Source: Acinetobacter gandensis | Lineage (GTDB): Bacteria > Pseudomonadota > Gammaproteobacteria > Pseudomonadales > Moraxellaceae | Direction: 5' to 3' | NCBI RefSeq assembly: GCF_001678755.1 | Contig: NZ_LZDS01000012.1 | Coordinates: 62,001-126,000, forward strand | DNA length: 64,000 nt | In this document: positions 44,862 through 53,891 of the stretch, one piece after another | Numbering within the stretch: position 1 is the stretch's first letter | Layout of the letters: each line of letters starts with the position of its first letter | Position numbers and translations under genes: made by a program | Notes under the pieces: generated by a model | What the model saw: only the letters and a program-made list of their open reading frames with translations | The model's database searches: none | What the model was told of the DNA's origin: nothing

Positions 44862-45410
44862 ATGGCATCTTTTACTCGATTCGGTGCTTTAGCAGCACTT
44901 TCAGCGGCTATGTTTACTGGTTGTACGAGCACCACACCCGCAACCAGCCTCAATGCAAAATCAGTGACTGTAAATGCAGTGAGTGCACAAGGCATTGGAC
45001 AAAATATTGGGCAAATTCAATTACTCGACAGTCCTGCGGGCTTGGTTATTCAAACTAATTTAACCCAATTACCTCCAGGCCCACATGGTTTCCACATCCA
45101 TGAAAAAGGCTCATGCGCACCGGCAGAGAAAGATGGGAAAATGGGTGCTGCCCTTGCTGCAGGTGGCCACTTTAACCCTAAAGCTGCACCTCACCACGGT
45201 ACGCCGATTACAGGTCACTTAGGTGACTTACCGATCCTTCAAGTCGAAACCAATGGTACAGCAAAAGTGTCTCTGATTGCCCCACGTTTAAAACTAGCTG
45301 ATGTGCAAGGTTTAGCCATTATGGTGCATGCCGGCGGTGATAATTATTCAGATCATCCTAAACCTTTAGGCGGTGGTGGTGACCGTATTGCCTGTGGTGT
45401 AATCAAATAA
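44862..45410 (+). CDS. sodC: Cu/Zn superoxide dismutase, lipoprotein form
   Basis: Periplasmic enzyme detoxifying superoxide. The Cu and Zn ligands are in GFHIHEKGSC, GGHFNP, HGTPITGHLGD and MVHAGGDNYSDHP, and the Cys pair (GSC and IAC) for the structural disulfide is present. The N-terminus MASFTRFGALAALSAAMFTGC has a lipobox, so it is probably membrane-anchored. The frame opens 12 codons earlier, but the ATG at 44862 has AGGA upstream and a proper signal sequence. Followed by a terminator. Confidence 0.94.
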   Translation: MASFTRFGALAALSAAMFTGCTSTTPATSLNAKSVTVNAVSAQGIGQNIGQIQLLDSPAGLVIQTNLTQLPPGPHGFHIHEKGSCAPAEKDGKMGAALAAGGHFNPKAAPHHGTPITGHLGDLPILQVETNGTAKVSLIAPRLKLADVQGLAIMVHAGGDNYSDHPKPLGGGGDRIACGVIK

Positions 45411-45431
45411 TTTTGCTCAAAAAAAGCGATG

Positions 45432-45458
45432 AAAAGCGGACTTTAAGTCCGCTTTTTT
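45432..45458 (+). terminator. Terminator of sodC
   Basis: Stem AAAAGCGGACTT / AAGTCCGCTTTT with a minimal spacer, then a T-run. Confidence 0.88.
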
Positions 45459-45525
45459 ATTGCTAATCTACATTGAATAAAAATTGACAGTTCATACAAA
45501 AAAGCTCAGGCTAAAACCAAAAATA

Positions 45526-47697
45526 ATGATGAGCAATTCCTCAACCGTGAACAGTCGTCTTTCGTGGTTTCAGCAATTTCAATCCAGTGCAATCGTAATG
45601 TATTGCTTACAAATCTGCATCGTTCTTTCAGGCACGACTTTGGGGTTGTATTTTTTAGGTTTGCATCAGTTAATTGTACCTGTGACTTTAGGTGCGATTG
45701 CCACTGCCCTGACCGATTTTGATGACCGACTCAGTATTCGACTACGTAACCTCGGCTATGTCTGTATATTATTTTTTAGCGTCAGCAGTATTTTAGATTT
45801 TCTTTATCCCTATAAATTTTTATTTATTCTCTACCTATCGCTATCCAGTGCAGGCTTTATTTTACTTGGTGCATTGGGGCAACGTTATGCCGTCATTTCC
45901 TTCGGTACAATCTTGCTCTCTATCTATACCATGTTCGGTTTAGGAGAATATCAAGATTGGTATTTTCAACCCTTATGCTTTGTTTTAGGGGTGTTATGGT
46001 ATGGACTCACGGCCATCGTATTTTATTTAATTAAGCCCACTCTACCTGTTCAAGACAATTTATCACGTTGCTTTTTACAAATAGCCGATGTGCTCAATGC
46101 CAAAGCCCGCTTATTCGACCCTGACAATACCAATAATGTCGAAACGCTCTTATATGAGTTATCGCTCAAAAATAGTGAAGTTGTGCAAATCTTTAACACC
46201 ACCAAAGCTTCGCTTTTAACCCGCTTAAAGGCATCTCGTGCCAATAAAAATACGATTTACTGGCTCAATTTATATTTCTTGGCACAAGATATTCACGAAC
46301 AGGCCAGTGCAAATTATTTACACTATGAACATATTCAGCAAAATTTTAGCCGTACCGATTTAATTTTTCGCTTTCAAAAAAATATTCGTCTGCAAGCTCA
46401 AGCTTGTCAGCAATTGGCACGTTGTATTCTGCATCGCGAAGTATTCCTTCCAAATCCTATTGCAGCTGAAGCGCTCGATAATTTACATGCATCTATGCAA
46501 GAATGGGTTGAAACCAATCCACAAAATATTGAAGTTAAAAACCTGCAACTGATCTTAAGTAATTTAGACAGCGTTCAAGAACGTTTTAACCATTTAAATG
46601 ATTTAGACAGTCAGCAACAGCTACATTATCAACAACATGTCGATAACCTCAATTTACTCGATGATGATATTCATGGCTGGCATGATTTATGGCTCAAACT
46701 TAAACAACATCTCAGTCCTGAGTCTGCGCTGTTTCGTCATGCAGTACGCATCGCTATCGTTTTTACCGTCGGTTATGGCATTTCATTATTGCCCTTTGCT
46801 AAGAACGGTTACTGGATTTTATTAACCAGCTTATTCGTCTGCCAAATGCGTTATTTCGCGACCAAAAGCCGTCTCAAAATGCGTACCTTAGGCACCTTAT
46901 TAGGCGTATTACTTGGCATTCCTGTTTTGTACTTTGTGCCCAGTGTAGAAGGACAATTATTTCTCACCATTATTTTTGGGGTGTGCTTTTTCTACTTAAG
47001 TGCAAAGAAATATGCCATGGCAACCTTAATGGCAACGCTGATGGTTTTGTTGATTTTCAATTTAAAAGGCGCAGGGTATGCTGTGATCTTACCGCGCATT
47101 ATGGATACCCTCATTGGTTGTTTAATTGCTTGGGTTGCCGTAAATACAATTTGGCCAGATTGGGATTTCCGTAATATTTCCAAAACCATTGAAAAAAGCT
47201 CATGCGCGACGCTGAATTATTTTGATGCCGTGGTCGAGCAATATTTACAAGGTAAAACCAACAGCATTGCTTATCGACGTGCACGTCGTTCAGCGCATAA
47301 TGCCCAGACTGAATTATCTAGCATGATTTCCAGTTTAAGTACGGAACCTGATCCTGACCAGAACTTAATACAACACGCCTTTCGCTATTTGGTTTATAGC
47401 CATAGTCAGCTCAGTTATATTTCAGCCTTGGGCAGCCATCGTGAACAGGTACAAGATGCCCAAGTGCTAGACCTACTACAGTGGTGCCAACAGACTTTGG
47501 ATGACGTTCTACTACAACAAAAGCCCTTAGATACAGCGCGCATTCAGCAAAAACTTTTCGAAATTCAAACACTCAATGCTAAAGAAATATTGTCTAATCA
47601 CCTGCAACTGGTGCTTAAACAAATCAGTTTATTACTTGAAACCTTGCCTGAGTTAATTCAACTCAGAACACAATTAATTCGTGCTGAAATTAAATAG
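45526..47697 (+). CDS. FUSC-family inner-membrane protein (YccS/YhfK-like)
   Basis: A 723-residue protein with two membrane blocks, each with about five or six hydrophobic segments (residues about 20-165 and 405-545), separated by a 240-residue cytoplasmic helical domain and followed by a helical C-terminal domain. This is the architecture of FUSC proteins such as YccS and AaeB-like aromatic-acid exporters. Second-block signature: GYWILLTSLFVCQMRYFATK. A TTG start 14 codons upstream is possible. The adjacent ATG pair at 45526/45529 is preferred, although the ribosome-binding site is weak. Substrate unknown. Confidence 0.85.
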   Translation: MMSNSSTVNSRLSWFQQFQSSAIVMYCLQICIVLSGTTLGLYFLGLHQLIVPVTLGAIATALTDFDDRLSIRLRNLGYVCILFFSVSSILDFLYPYKFLFILYLSLSSAGFILLGALGQRYAVISFGTILLSIYTMFGLGEYQDWYFQPLCFVLGVLWYGLTAIVFYLIKPTLPVQDNLSRCFLQIADVLNAKARLFDPDNTNNVETLLYELSLKNSEVVQIFNTTKASLLTRLKASRANKNTIYWLNLYFLAQDIHEQASANYLHYEHIQQNFSRTDLIFRFQKNIRLQAQACQQLARCILHREVFLPNPIAAEALDNLHASMQEWVETNPQNIEVKNLQLILSNLDSVQERFNHLNDLDSQQQLHYQQHVDNLNLLDDDIHGWHDLWLKLKQHLSPESALFRHAVRIAIVFTVGYGISLLPFAKNGYWILLTSLFVCQMRYFATKSRLKMRTLGTLLGVLLGIPVLYFVPSVEGQLFLTIIFGVCFFYLSAKKYAMATLMATLMVLLIFNLKGAGYAVILPRIMDTLIGCLIAWVAVNTIWPDWDFRNISKTIEKSSCATLNYFDAVVEQYLQGKTNSIAYRRARRSAHNAQTELSSMISSLSTEPDPDQNLIQHAFRYLVYSHSQLSYISALGSHREQVQDAQVLDLLQWCQQTLDDVLLQQKPLDTARIQQKLFEIQTLNAKEILSNHLQLVLKQISLLLETLPELIQLRTQLIRAEIK

Positions 47698-47748
47698 AAC
47701 GTTGTAATGAATAGACCTGTATTTTTAATAGGCCGAATAGAGAAAATA

Positions 47749-48318
47749 ATGATGTCCTTTATAAACTTTAATTTAAAAAATGCATTCTTTTCGGTAGCTT
47801 TGGCTTCTACTGCTCTTGTCGCTACAAATGCAGTGGCTGCACCGACCGCAAGTGAATTAAAACAAGTCTTAGAATGTCAGTCAGACTATGATCATTACCA
47901 TCAGGCGCTTTCCCACTACGAAGAAGATTTACCAAAATTAGGTTGGAAACGTCATGATGACCCACATCAACCGTTTATTTATATTTATAAAAATACGCAA
48001 GCTGTTGAATTTTTTGGCATGCCGACACAAGAAATTGGCCTGTCTTCCAATGCAGTATTCGCGATCTATCGCCAAGCGGATGTAAAAAAACTTGCGCAAA
48101 AATATGGTATAGAACAGCATCCTATGTTTGTTGGTTTGCCATTTTTCCGTGGTGAAAAAATATTGCGGACTGAAGCAGAAACCGATGAACTTCATGCTGT
48201 GAATCACAAATTGAGCTTGTCTGAAATGACCGGAAAAAGCCCAATGATTTTACTCGGCTGTAATTATGAATTTGATCAAGGTTCGGTTGATGAAGCGCTT
48301 GCCAGTCTAGATCATTAA
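47749..48318 (+). CDS. Secreted protein of unknown function, about 189 aa
   Basis: Not recognised. The signal peptide region (NAFFSVALASTALVATNAVAA) ends in a good AxA site. The mature part has two Cys (LECQ and LGCN) that could form one disulfide. Aromatic/His-rich first third (DYDHYHQALSHYEED). The frame opens at 47707, but the ATG pair at 47749/47752 with GAGAAA upstream gives a normal signal peptide. It lies 51 bp after the FUSC gene and may be cotranscribed. Confidence 0.7.
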   Translation: MMSFINFNLKNAFFSVALASTALVATNAVAAPTASELKQVLECQSDYDHYHQALSHYEEDLPKLGWKRHDDPHQPFIYIYKNTQAVEFFGMPTQEIGLSSNAVFAIYRQADVKKLAQKYGIEQHPMFVGLPFFRGEKILRTEAETDELHAVNHKLSLSEMTGKSPMILLGCNYEFDQGSVDEALASLDH

Positions 48319-48460
48319 TCCAAGCATACCACTCAGAATTAACATTAAATACAAAAACTTAGACCATTAAATCAGTTTAATATTTTCAGTAGGAACGCTT
48401 CGTTCCTGCTGTGCTTTCAGGTACACTCAAGACTGAAATCACTTTGAATTTAGACTGCAC

Positions 48461-48760
48461 ATGAATATCAAGACCTTACGTTTTGTAGGCCTGCTGGAAG
48501 GCATTTCGTTCCTGTTATTGTTGTTTATTGCGATGCCAATGAAATACCTAATGGGCAACCCGATATTAGTGAAATACGTCGGGATGGGACATGGCGTCTT
48601 GTTTATTGCCTTCTTGGTGGTGCTATTTGTGGTCTGTGAAAAGCAAAAATGGTCGCTCAGCATATTTCTAATGGGCTTGATTGCATCGATTTTGCCTTTT
48701 GGTCCATTTATTTTCGATCGTAAATTAAAAAATGCAGAACAACCTGCAACATCAAATTAA
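48461..48760 (+). CDS. DUF3817 family membrane protein
   Basis: A 99-residue protein with three hydrophobic helices of the DUF3817 family: FVGLLEGISFLLLLFIAMPMKY with the conserved EG pair, GHGVLFIAFLVVL, and ILPFGPFIFDRKL at the end. Its function is unknown; the family is widespread in bacteria. No ribosome-binding site is evident. A bidirectional terminator follows. Confidence 0.88.
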   Translation: MNIKTLRFVGLLEGISFLLLLFIAMPMKYLMGNPILVKYVGMGHGVLFIAFLVVLFVVCEKQKWSLSIFLMGLIASILPFGPFIFDRKLKNAEQPATSN

Positions 48761-48778
48761 GACTGTTTAAAGAAAATA

Positions 48779-48817
48779 AAAAAGCCCAATGTTGTTCTAC
48801 ACAGCATTGGGCTTTTT
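48779..48817. terminator. Bidirectional terminator
   Basis: Perfect 13-bp stem AAAAAGCCCAATG / CATTGGGCTTTTT with a 13-nt loop, between convergent DUF3817 and craA genes. Confidence 0.92.
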
Positions 48818-48839
48818 CTATGATGGCATGAACTCGAAT

Positions 48840-50069
48840 TTAAAATTCACCCGTCAATTTACGTTGTCGCATAATATCTCGCACAACCAAGCGTGGTAGG
48901 CTGAACCACAAGATAATGAGGGTAAAACCCGCCAAACTATATGCCCAAAGTCCAAAGTTTTCATATAACACGCGCACGATTTCGATCACAGCAAAGAACG
49001 TCAGCATCATGATCACAGACACTGCCGCAGCCACTGTGCCCTTCGACATTTCAGACGACATTAAGGCAAAACGATAGAGCACAGAAAAGCTAATCCCTTC
49101 ACCAAAACTGACCAAGCTCATGCCAAGTATGAGAAATGTCAGAAAATAACTTTCAGTCATCGTTCCAATAACTACGAGGCTCGTCCCGAGTAACATCAAA
49201 GGTAGCCCGATCATCACAGACTGACCTAATGGCAGTTTATCGATGATTTTAATCAGAACAATATTACCGAGGATCAGACCGCCCAAAACGGGAAACTGTG
49301 CCATGCCATATTGCATGCTACTCAGTCCTAGCTGTTCCACCAATATCACCGGAGATAGCGCAATCCATAGCATCAGTGGCATTGCCACCATCGGTAGACC
49401 CAAGGTCAGTGCCAAAAAGCGTTTGTTTTTTAACACCTGCTTAAAGTCATCAATGATATAACCCACTGGTTGCTTGGGGATGCTGATGTGTTGAGTCGGC
49501 ATCTTGGCTTTTAAACCAAACCAACTCAGAAAAGATAAAAATGCGATTCCAATAAAGCCCCAATGCCATGACACATGATCAATCATAAAAGCACCGAGGA
49601 CGGGTCCGATCAGTGGCGCCAGTAGTGAAATATTGGCCATGATCGCCATGACTTTGATGGCATCTCGCTCTTCAAAAGTTTCCTGAACAGCGGCATAGCC
49701 CACGGCTGAAATAACCGACAAGCCAAAACCTTGTAAAAAACGCAACGTTAAAAAGCTTTCGATATTATGTGTGAGCAATATCGCTAAACAGCATAAGCTA
49801 AAGAACGCTACACCACCCAATAGGACTTTTTTACGACCTAATCGATCTGACAAGGGCCCTAATATCGCAGCGACACACGCACCACCCAGTAAGTAAAAGG
49901 ACATCGACGACGGTGCCCATGAACTACTCACGCCAAACTCTTGAGTAATCGCAAGCACGGCAGGTTGGACTAAGTCGTTTCCGATATAGACAGAAAATTC
50001 AAATAAAACCAGTGCCAAGGGAAACATTAAGGTGGCACGACTTAATTTTGTGGTTTGTACGTTTTGCAT
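48840..50069 (-). CDS. craA: MFS multidrug efflux pump, CraA/MdfA-like
   Basis: Twelve-segment major-facilitator drug/H+ antiporter, 409 residues. MdfA-type features: LVLFEFSVYIGNDLVQPA in TM1 with its membrane-embedded acidic residue, APSSMSFYLLGGA, GPLSDRLGRKKVLL (motif A), LRFLQGFGLSVISAVGYA and LIGPVLGAFM (motif C). It resembles Acinetobacter CraA, which exports chloramphenicol and other phenicols. Substrate range of this copy cannot be read from sequence. No regulator lies beside it. Confidence 0.85.
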   Translation of the reverse strand: MQNVQTTKLSRATLMFPLALVLFEFSVYIGNDLVQPAVLAITQEFGVSSSWAPSSMSFYLLGGACVAAILGPLSDRLGRKKVLLGGVAFFSLCCLAILLTHNIESFLTLRFLQGFGLSVISAVGYAAVQETFEERDAIKVMAIMANISLLAPLIGPVLGAFMIDHVSWHWGFIGIAFLSFLSWFGLKAKMPTQHISIPKQPVGYIIDDFKQVLKNKRFLALTLGLPMVAMPLMLWIALSPVILVEQLGLSSMQYGMAQFPVLGGLILGNIVLIKIIDKLPLGQSVMIGLPLMLLGTSLVVIGTMTESYFLTFLILGMSLVSFGEGISFSVLYRFALMSSEMSKGTVAAAVSVIMMLTFFAVIEIVRVLYENFGLWAYSLAGFTLIILWFSLPRLVVRDIMRQRKLTGEF

Positions 50070-50319
50070 TGTTATCTACATATCAAATATGTGCTGTCGA
50101 GCTTGAAATGACAAAGCGGGAGAGACACTTCAGCCCAATGACGAGCACTGTAATATTAATTTTAAAAATGAATTTGCGGCGTATCCGCCATATGTGCGTC
50201 GTATTCACAAGACGCTAGATAGAGATAAAATGAACTTCAACGAACCGATCTGTCGGTTTGAGTCCGACTATTTTAACAGTGTTTGCTGGCGTTGTATTGG
50301 TCTTTTTATACAGCCGATT

Positions 50320-51204
50320 TTATGGTTTTTCATTGCCTGCTTTTTGGATAAAGCGACCTTGTTTTAGGTCCTCATAGGCTTGCATGACTTCTGCAAAATG
50401 ATTCATCACAAAATAACCTCGCCCATAGATGGGTTCATATAAAGGCTGCGCCGATAAATACAACATGTGACTATCTTCAACTGCCGTCAATTCTACATTT
50501 TCTCCTTGGCTCGACATGACTGCCATATGCTGTGCATTTAACTGTTCATCGGTTTCAGTAAATTTCAGTTTGCCTGAGCGTAAATATACCAGTGTGGTAT
50601 CCCCTTCTGGTGCAGGCAGTGTGATGCTTTGATTTGCTCTGACAAAGACATCAAACACTTGCATGGGTGTATGTGTTTCTGCGGGGCCGTGGGCCGTTAA
50701 ATATTGCCCTGCAATGATCCGTACATAACCGGCATCTTGGGCTAAATTGACCTTTGGAATACTGGCTTTGGTTAAGCTCTGATAGCGTGCAGGATTCATT
50801 TTATCTTTGGCAGGCAGATTGACCCACAATTGCAATATTTCAAATGCTCCGCCCCGCTGTGCAAAGGCTTGGCTAAAGACTTCTTCATGTTGAATGCCTG
50901 AAGCAGCAGTCATCCACTGTACATCGCCCTCACCAATGACTCCACCGCCGCCAGTTGTATCATGATGTTCAAGTTCACCTTTAAACACCAATGTGACGGT
51001 TTCAAACCCTCGATGTGGATGTTCCAACACGCCTTTTTTCAGTTTGGTTGGTTTTAGTACCCCAGGCCCTAAATGGTCGAGCAGTAAAAAAGGCGAAACG
51101 GTATTGCCCAATTCATAATGAGAAAAAACTGAAGTCACTGGAGCAAAGTCACCCACAGGTGAGCCTAAGTCATTGACGTGTATAAACGCGAGGGTTTTCA
51201 TCAT
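50320..51204 (-). CDS. Pirin family protein
   Basis: Bicupin of the pirin family, 294 residues. N-terminal cupin metal ligands are visible: HPHRGFE (His62, His64), ELEHHD (His) and the Glu in GIQHEE; this form binds Fe and some members act as quercetin 2,3-dioxygenase. The sequence WMTAASGIQHEE is diagnostic. Two adjacent ATG codons are possible (51204/51201), with no strong ribosome-binding site. Physiological substrate unknown. Confidence 0.9.
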   Translation of the reverse strand: MMKTLAFIHVNDLGSPVGDFAPVTSVFSHYELGNTVSPFLLLDHLGPGVLKPTKLKKGVLEHPHRGFETVTLVFKGELEHHDTTGGGGVIGEGDVQWMTAASGIQHEEVFSQAFAQRGGAFEILQLWVNLPAKDKMNPARYQSLTKASIPKVNLAQDAGYVRIIAGQYLTAHGPAETHTPMQVFDVFVRANQSITLPAPEGDTTLVYLRSGKLKFTETDEQLNAQHMAVMSSQGENVELTAVEDSHMLYLSAQPLYEPIYGRGYFVMNHFAEVMQAYEDLKQGRFIQKAGNEKP

Positions 51205-51546
51205 AAATTTGAAATCTAATAATGATGTGAATTCGGTCTTATATTATTAAAAACTATACGAACTCACGAGAAAATTTTTAGGATTGAATATTCTATGTTG
51301 AGGATGAAAAATTAGGATACGCGGAAACTCATCCGCAACTGTCCGAGTCAGGACACATTCAATATGTAAAGTTTCTGCGATCTACACAATTGAAGATGGT
51401 ATTTGACGAGTTTTGCGGATGAAAGATGGTTTTGCTACTTTTGCCGAAACAAAAGTAGCTACGAGCTCCAATCATCGAATTTAAAATGAAATGACCCCGT
51501 CATGCTGAACATTTAATAAGAAATTTAGACCTTAACTTTTTATAAT
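51205..51546. other. Gene-free stretch between two minus-strand genes
   Basis: About 340 bp with no plausible coding frame. It holds one clean hairpin (51434-51459). The segment 51320-51430 is less A/T-rich than neighbouring intergenic DNA and could be a degraded gene or repeat remnant; no homology was recognised. Confidence 0.4.
51434..51459. repeat. Perfect hairpin GCTACTTTTG / CAAAAGTAGC
   Basis: Ten-bp arms enclosing CCGAAA, without a T-run. Similar GGTTACTTTTTGCCGAAAC-type hairpins recur in bacterial genomes as small extragenic repeats, so a repeat-family member is suspected. Confidence 0.5.
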
Positions 51547-51918
51547 TTAAGGACACTTCGCCGACTGGAAAGTCTTAGTATTTTTCCCACGTTGACACTG
51601 ATACTCCTTCTTCGTGCTTACACGCTGCCAAACCCCATCCACCAATTTAAAGTTATAAATGGTGCGAATAGAGCGAACAGAATCATCCATTAAACCCGTT
51701 TCAGTCACTTTCACCTGCCCTGCATTTGGCGATTCCACACGGTTAAAGTATTGACGGATTTCAACTGTTGATAATTCTTTACGTAAATCAGGACGATCCT
51801 TTAATACTTGGTTTAATGGCGTATCTGACGAACCCACTTTAGATACGATCTTTTGTGTAGTCGCACACCCCGACAAAATCCCCACACAAAGTGCTGAAAC
51901 TGCAATTAGACGATACAT
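51547..51918 (-). CDS. Small lipoprotein of unknown function, 123 aa
   Basis: Signal sequence MYRLIAVSALCVGILSGC with lipobox LSGC (Cys18), predicted lipid anchor. The mature 105 residues contain IYNFKLVDGVWQRVSTKKEYQCQRG and a final Cys (SAKCP), suggesting one disulfide. No family recognised. AGGTTGG lies before the ATG. The upstream neighbour is the flavoprotein gene. Confidence 0.75.
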   Translation of the reverse strand: MYRLIAVSALCVGILSGCATTQKIVSKVGSSDTPLNQVLKDRPDLRKELSTVEIRQYFNRVESPNAGQVKVTETGLMDDSVRSIRTIYNFKLVDGVWQRVSTKKEYQCQRGKNTKTFQSAKCP

Positions 51919-52071
51919 AAGCCAACCTAAAAAATCATTATTTACCGCTATATCATGCAGATTTTTTATTCATAACACTATTAAAGCAATGTAAAGAAAC
52001 AATGAAATCCATAAATTGGTGAAAGAAGCTCTGATCCTTAATGAGTGCTATTTCAAAAATACAGCTATAAA

Positions 52072-52095
52072 AAAACGCATCCGAAGATGCGTTTT
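52072..52095 (-). terminator. Terminator of the FAD-linked dehydrogenase gene
   Basis: Stem AAAACGCATC / GATGCGTTTT with a CGAA loop; on the minus strand it runs into seven T residues. Confidence 0.88.
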
Positions 52096-52111
52096 GTATG
52101 AACTTTAAAGA

Positions 52112-53521
52112 TTAAAGATCAAATAATTTACCTGGGTTCATAATTGCGTTTGGATCGAATACTTTCTTCAGAGCTTTCATGTATTCAATTTCTTCAGCTG
52201 AACGTGTGTAATCGAGATAAGGCTTTTTAGTCATACCCACGCCATGTTCTGCTGAAATCGAACCGTCATATTTTTTCACAGTTTCAAATACATATTTATT
52301 TACCACTTGGCATTTTGCAAAGAATTCATCTTTACTTAAATCCGCAGGTTTCAAAATATTTAGGTGCAAGTTACCGTCACCAATATGACCGAACCAGCAA
52401 ATTTCAAAGTCTGGATAGTTCGCTTCCACAATTGCATCAATTTCTTTAATAAATGCAGGAACATGTGTAATTAGAACTGAGATGTCATTTTTGTATGGAG
52501 TGAACGGTGCGATTGACTCTGAAATGTCTTCACGTAAACGCCATAAGTTATGTACTTGGTCTAAGCTTTGGCTCATTACGCCATCCAATACCCAACCTTG
52601 TTCCATGCAATGTTCAAAGATTTCCATTGCCGCATCCATGATCGGTTCGAATGGTGCTTCAAACTCAAGTAAGACATAGAACGGACATGGTGTTTCAAAC
52701 GGACGTTGCACATGACCATTGTCCAATACTTTTTGCATTGCAAGCTCACCAAAGAACTCAAATGCAGTCAGGTCGATTTTCTTTTGGAAGGCATGTAGAA
52801 CAGGCATAATCGCATCAAAATCAGGCACACCGAGAACCAACACTTGTAAGTCATGGGGTTGGCGTTCAAGTTTGATTTCAGCTTCCGTCACGAGGCCTAA
52901 AGTACCTTCACCACCAATAAATAAGTGTTGAAGTGCATAACCCGTCGCGTTTTTGATCATGCCTTTATTCAAGCGCAGGATGTCACCTTTACCAGTAACC
53001 ACAGTCATGCCCAACACCCAGTTACGAGTCATGCCGTATTTAATCACTTTAATACCGCCGGCATTGGTACCGATGTTACCGCCAATTTGTGATGAACCTG
53101 AAGATGCAAAATCAACTGGGTAGTACATGCCTTGTTCTTCAGCATAGTTCTGAAGTTGTTCGGTCACTACACCTGCTTGTACGCGAACCATACGGTCAGC
53201 TGGGAAGAATTCCAAGATTTGGTTCATCTTGTCCATGCTCACCACGATTTCACCGTTAGCAGCCACAGCACCCGCAGACAAACCTGTACGACCGCCACTT
53301 GGTGTGATCGCAACATTAAATTGGTTTGCCAGCTTAACAATTTGTTGAACTTGCTCTGTGCTTGAAGGGAAAACGACGACCGACGGATTTGGATCGAAGT
53401 GCTTAGTATGGTCACGACCCCAATTTTGGAGACTATCCGCATCTGTTTTAATACGGCTTTCGCCAACAATAGCGGTCAATTGGGTTAATAACTCTGGGGT
53501 TAAAGCGACTGGAGCATTCAT
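52112..53521 (-). CDS. FAD-linked 2-hydroxyacid dehydrogenase, probable D-2-hydroxyglutarate dehydrogenase
   Basis: GlcD/VAO-fold flavoprotein, 469 residues. The FAD domain shows ITPSGGRTGLSAGAV, ASSGSSQIGGNIGTNAGG and GGEGTLGLVTEAEI. The C-terminal substrate domain has the metal ligand pair in CWFGHIGDGNLHLNI and SAEHGVG. D-lactate, glycolate and D-2-hydroxyglutarate dehydrogenases share this pattern. The divergent serA supports the last: in Pseudomonas such an enzyme recycles the D-2-hydroxyglutarate made by SerA. A TTG six codons upstream is possible, but the ATG at 53521 is preferred. Confidence 0.87.
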   Translation of the reverse strand: MNAPVALTPELLTQLTAIVGESRIKTDADSLQNWGRDHTKHFDPNPSVVVFPSSTEQVQQIVKLANQFNVAITPSGGRTGLSAGAVAANGEIVVSMDKMNQILEFFPADRMVRVQAGVVTEQLQNYAEEQGMYYPVDFASSGSSQIGGNIGTNAGGIKVIKYGMTRNWVLGMTVVTGKGDILRLNKGMIKNATGYALQHLFIGGEGTLGLVTEAEIKLERQPHDLQVLVLGVPDFDAIMPVLHAFQKKIDLTAFEFFGELAMQKVLDNGHVQRPFETPCPFYVLLEFEAPFEPIMDAAMEIFEHCMEQGWVLDGVMSQSLDQVHNLWRLREDISESIAPFTPYKNDISVLITHVPAFIKEIDAIVEANYPDFEICWFGHIGDGNLHLNILKPADLSKDEFFAKCQVVNKYVFETVKKYDGSISAEHGVGMTKKPYLDYTRSAEEIEYMKALKKVFDPNAIMNPGKLFDL

Positions 53522-53891
53522 CGTTTTCAGACCTTGCAAGAAGTAAACAAGTTTTAAAGGTCCAGACCTGATTCAGTCAAAATTGCGGCATCCGCATATT
53601 TCAAGGGAAAAAGCCTGAAACTGAGTGCATCAAATAGGCCATGAATAGGCCAAGCGAAATTTGAGCCGCACCATTATAAGCTATAACTGCGTTTTTTTGA
53701 CAAAACCGAAAGAAAAACGTGTTTTTGAAATGTCATTAGAAATATTACGCAGTTAATTAGACCGCAAGCGACAAGTTTTGACACATAATTCACCAAAATA
53801 CCTGACACAGCCGTCATAAAGGAAATGTATATAGGGCTTTTTCCTATGCTATTATATCGCCACTAAATTTGGCCTTTGTAGCGGAGCCGTA
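53522..53891. other. Divergent promoter region of the flavoprotein gene and serA
   Basis: 370 bp, A/T-rich. It contains a direct repeat AATAGGCC (53633-53640 and 53644-53651). A TTGACA at 53778-53783 and TATTAT at 53850-53855 point toward serA but are not correctly spaced from each other. No ORF seen. Confidence 0.4.
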
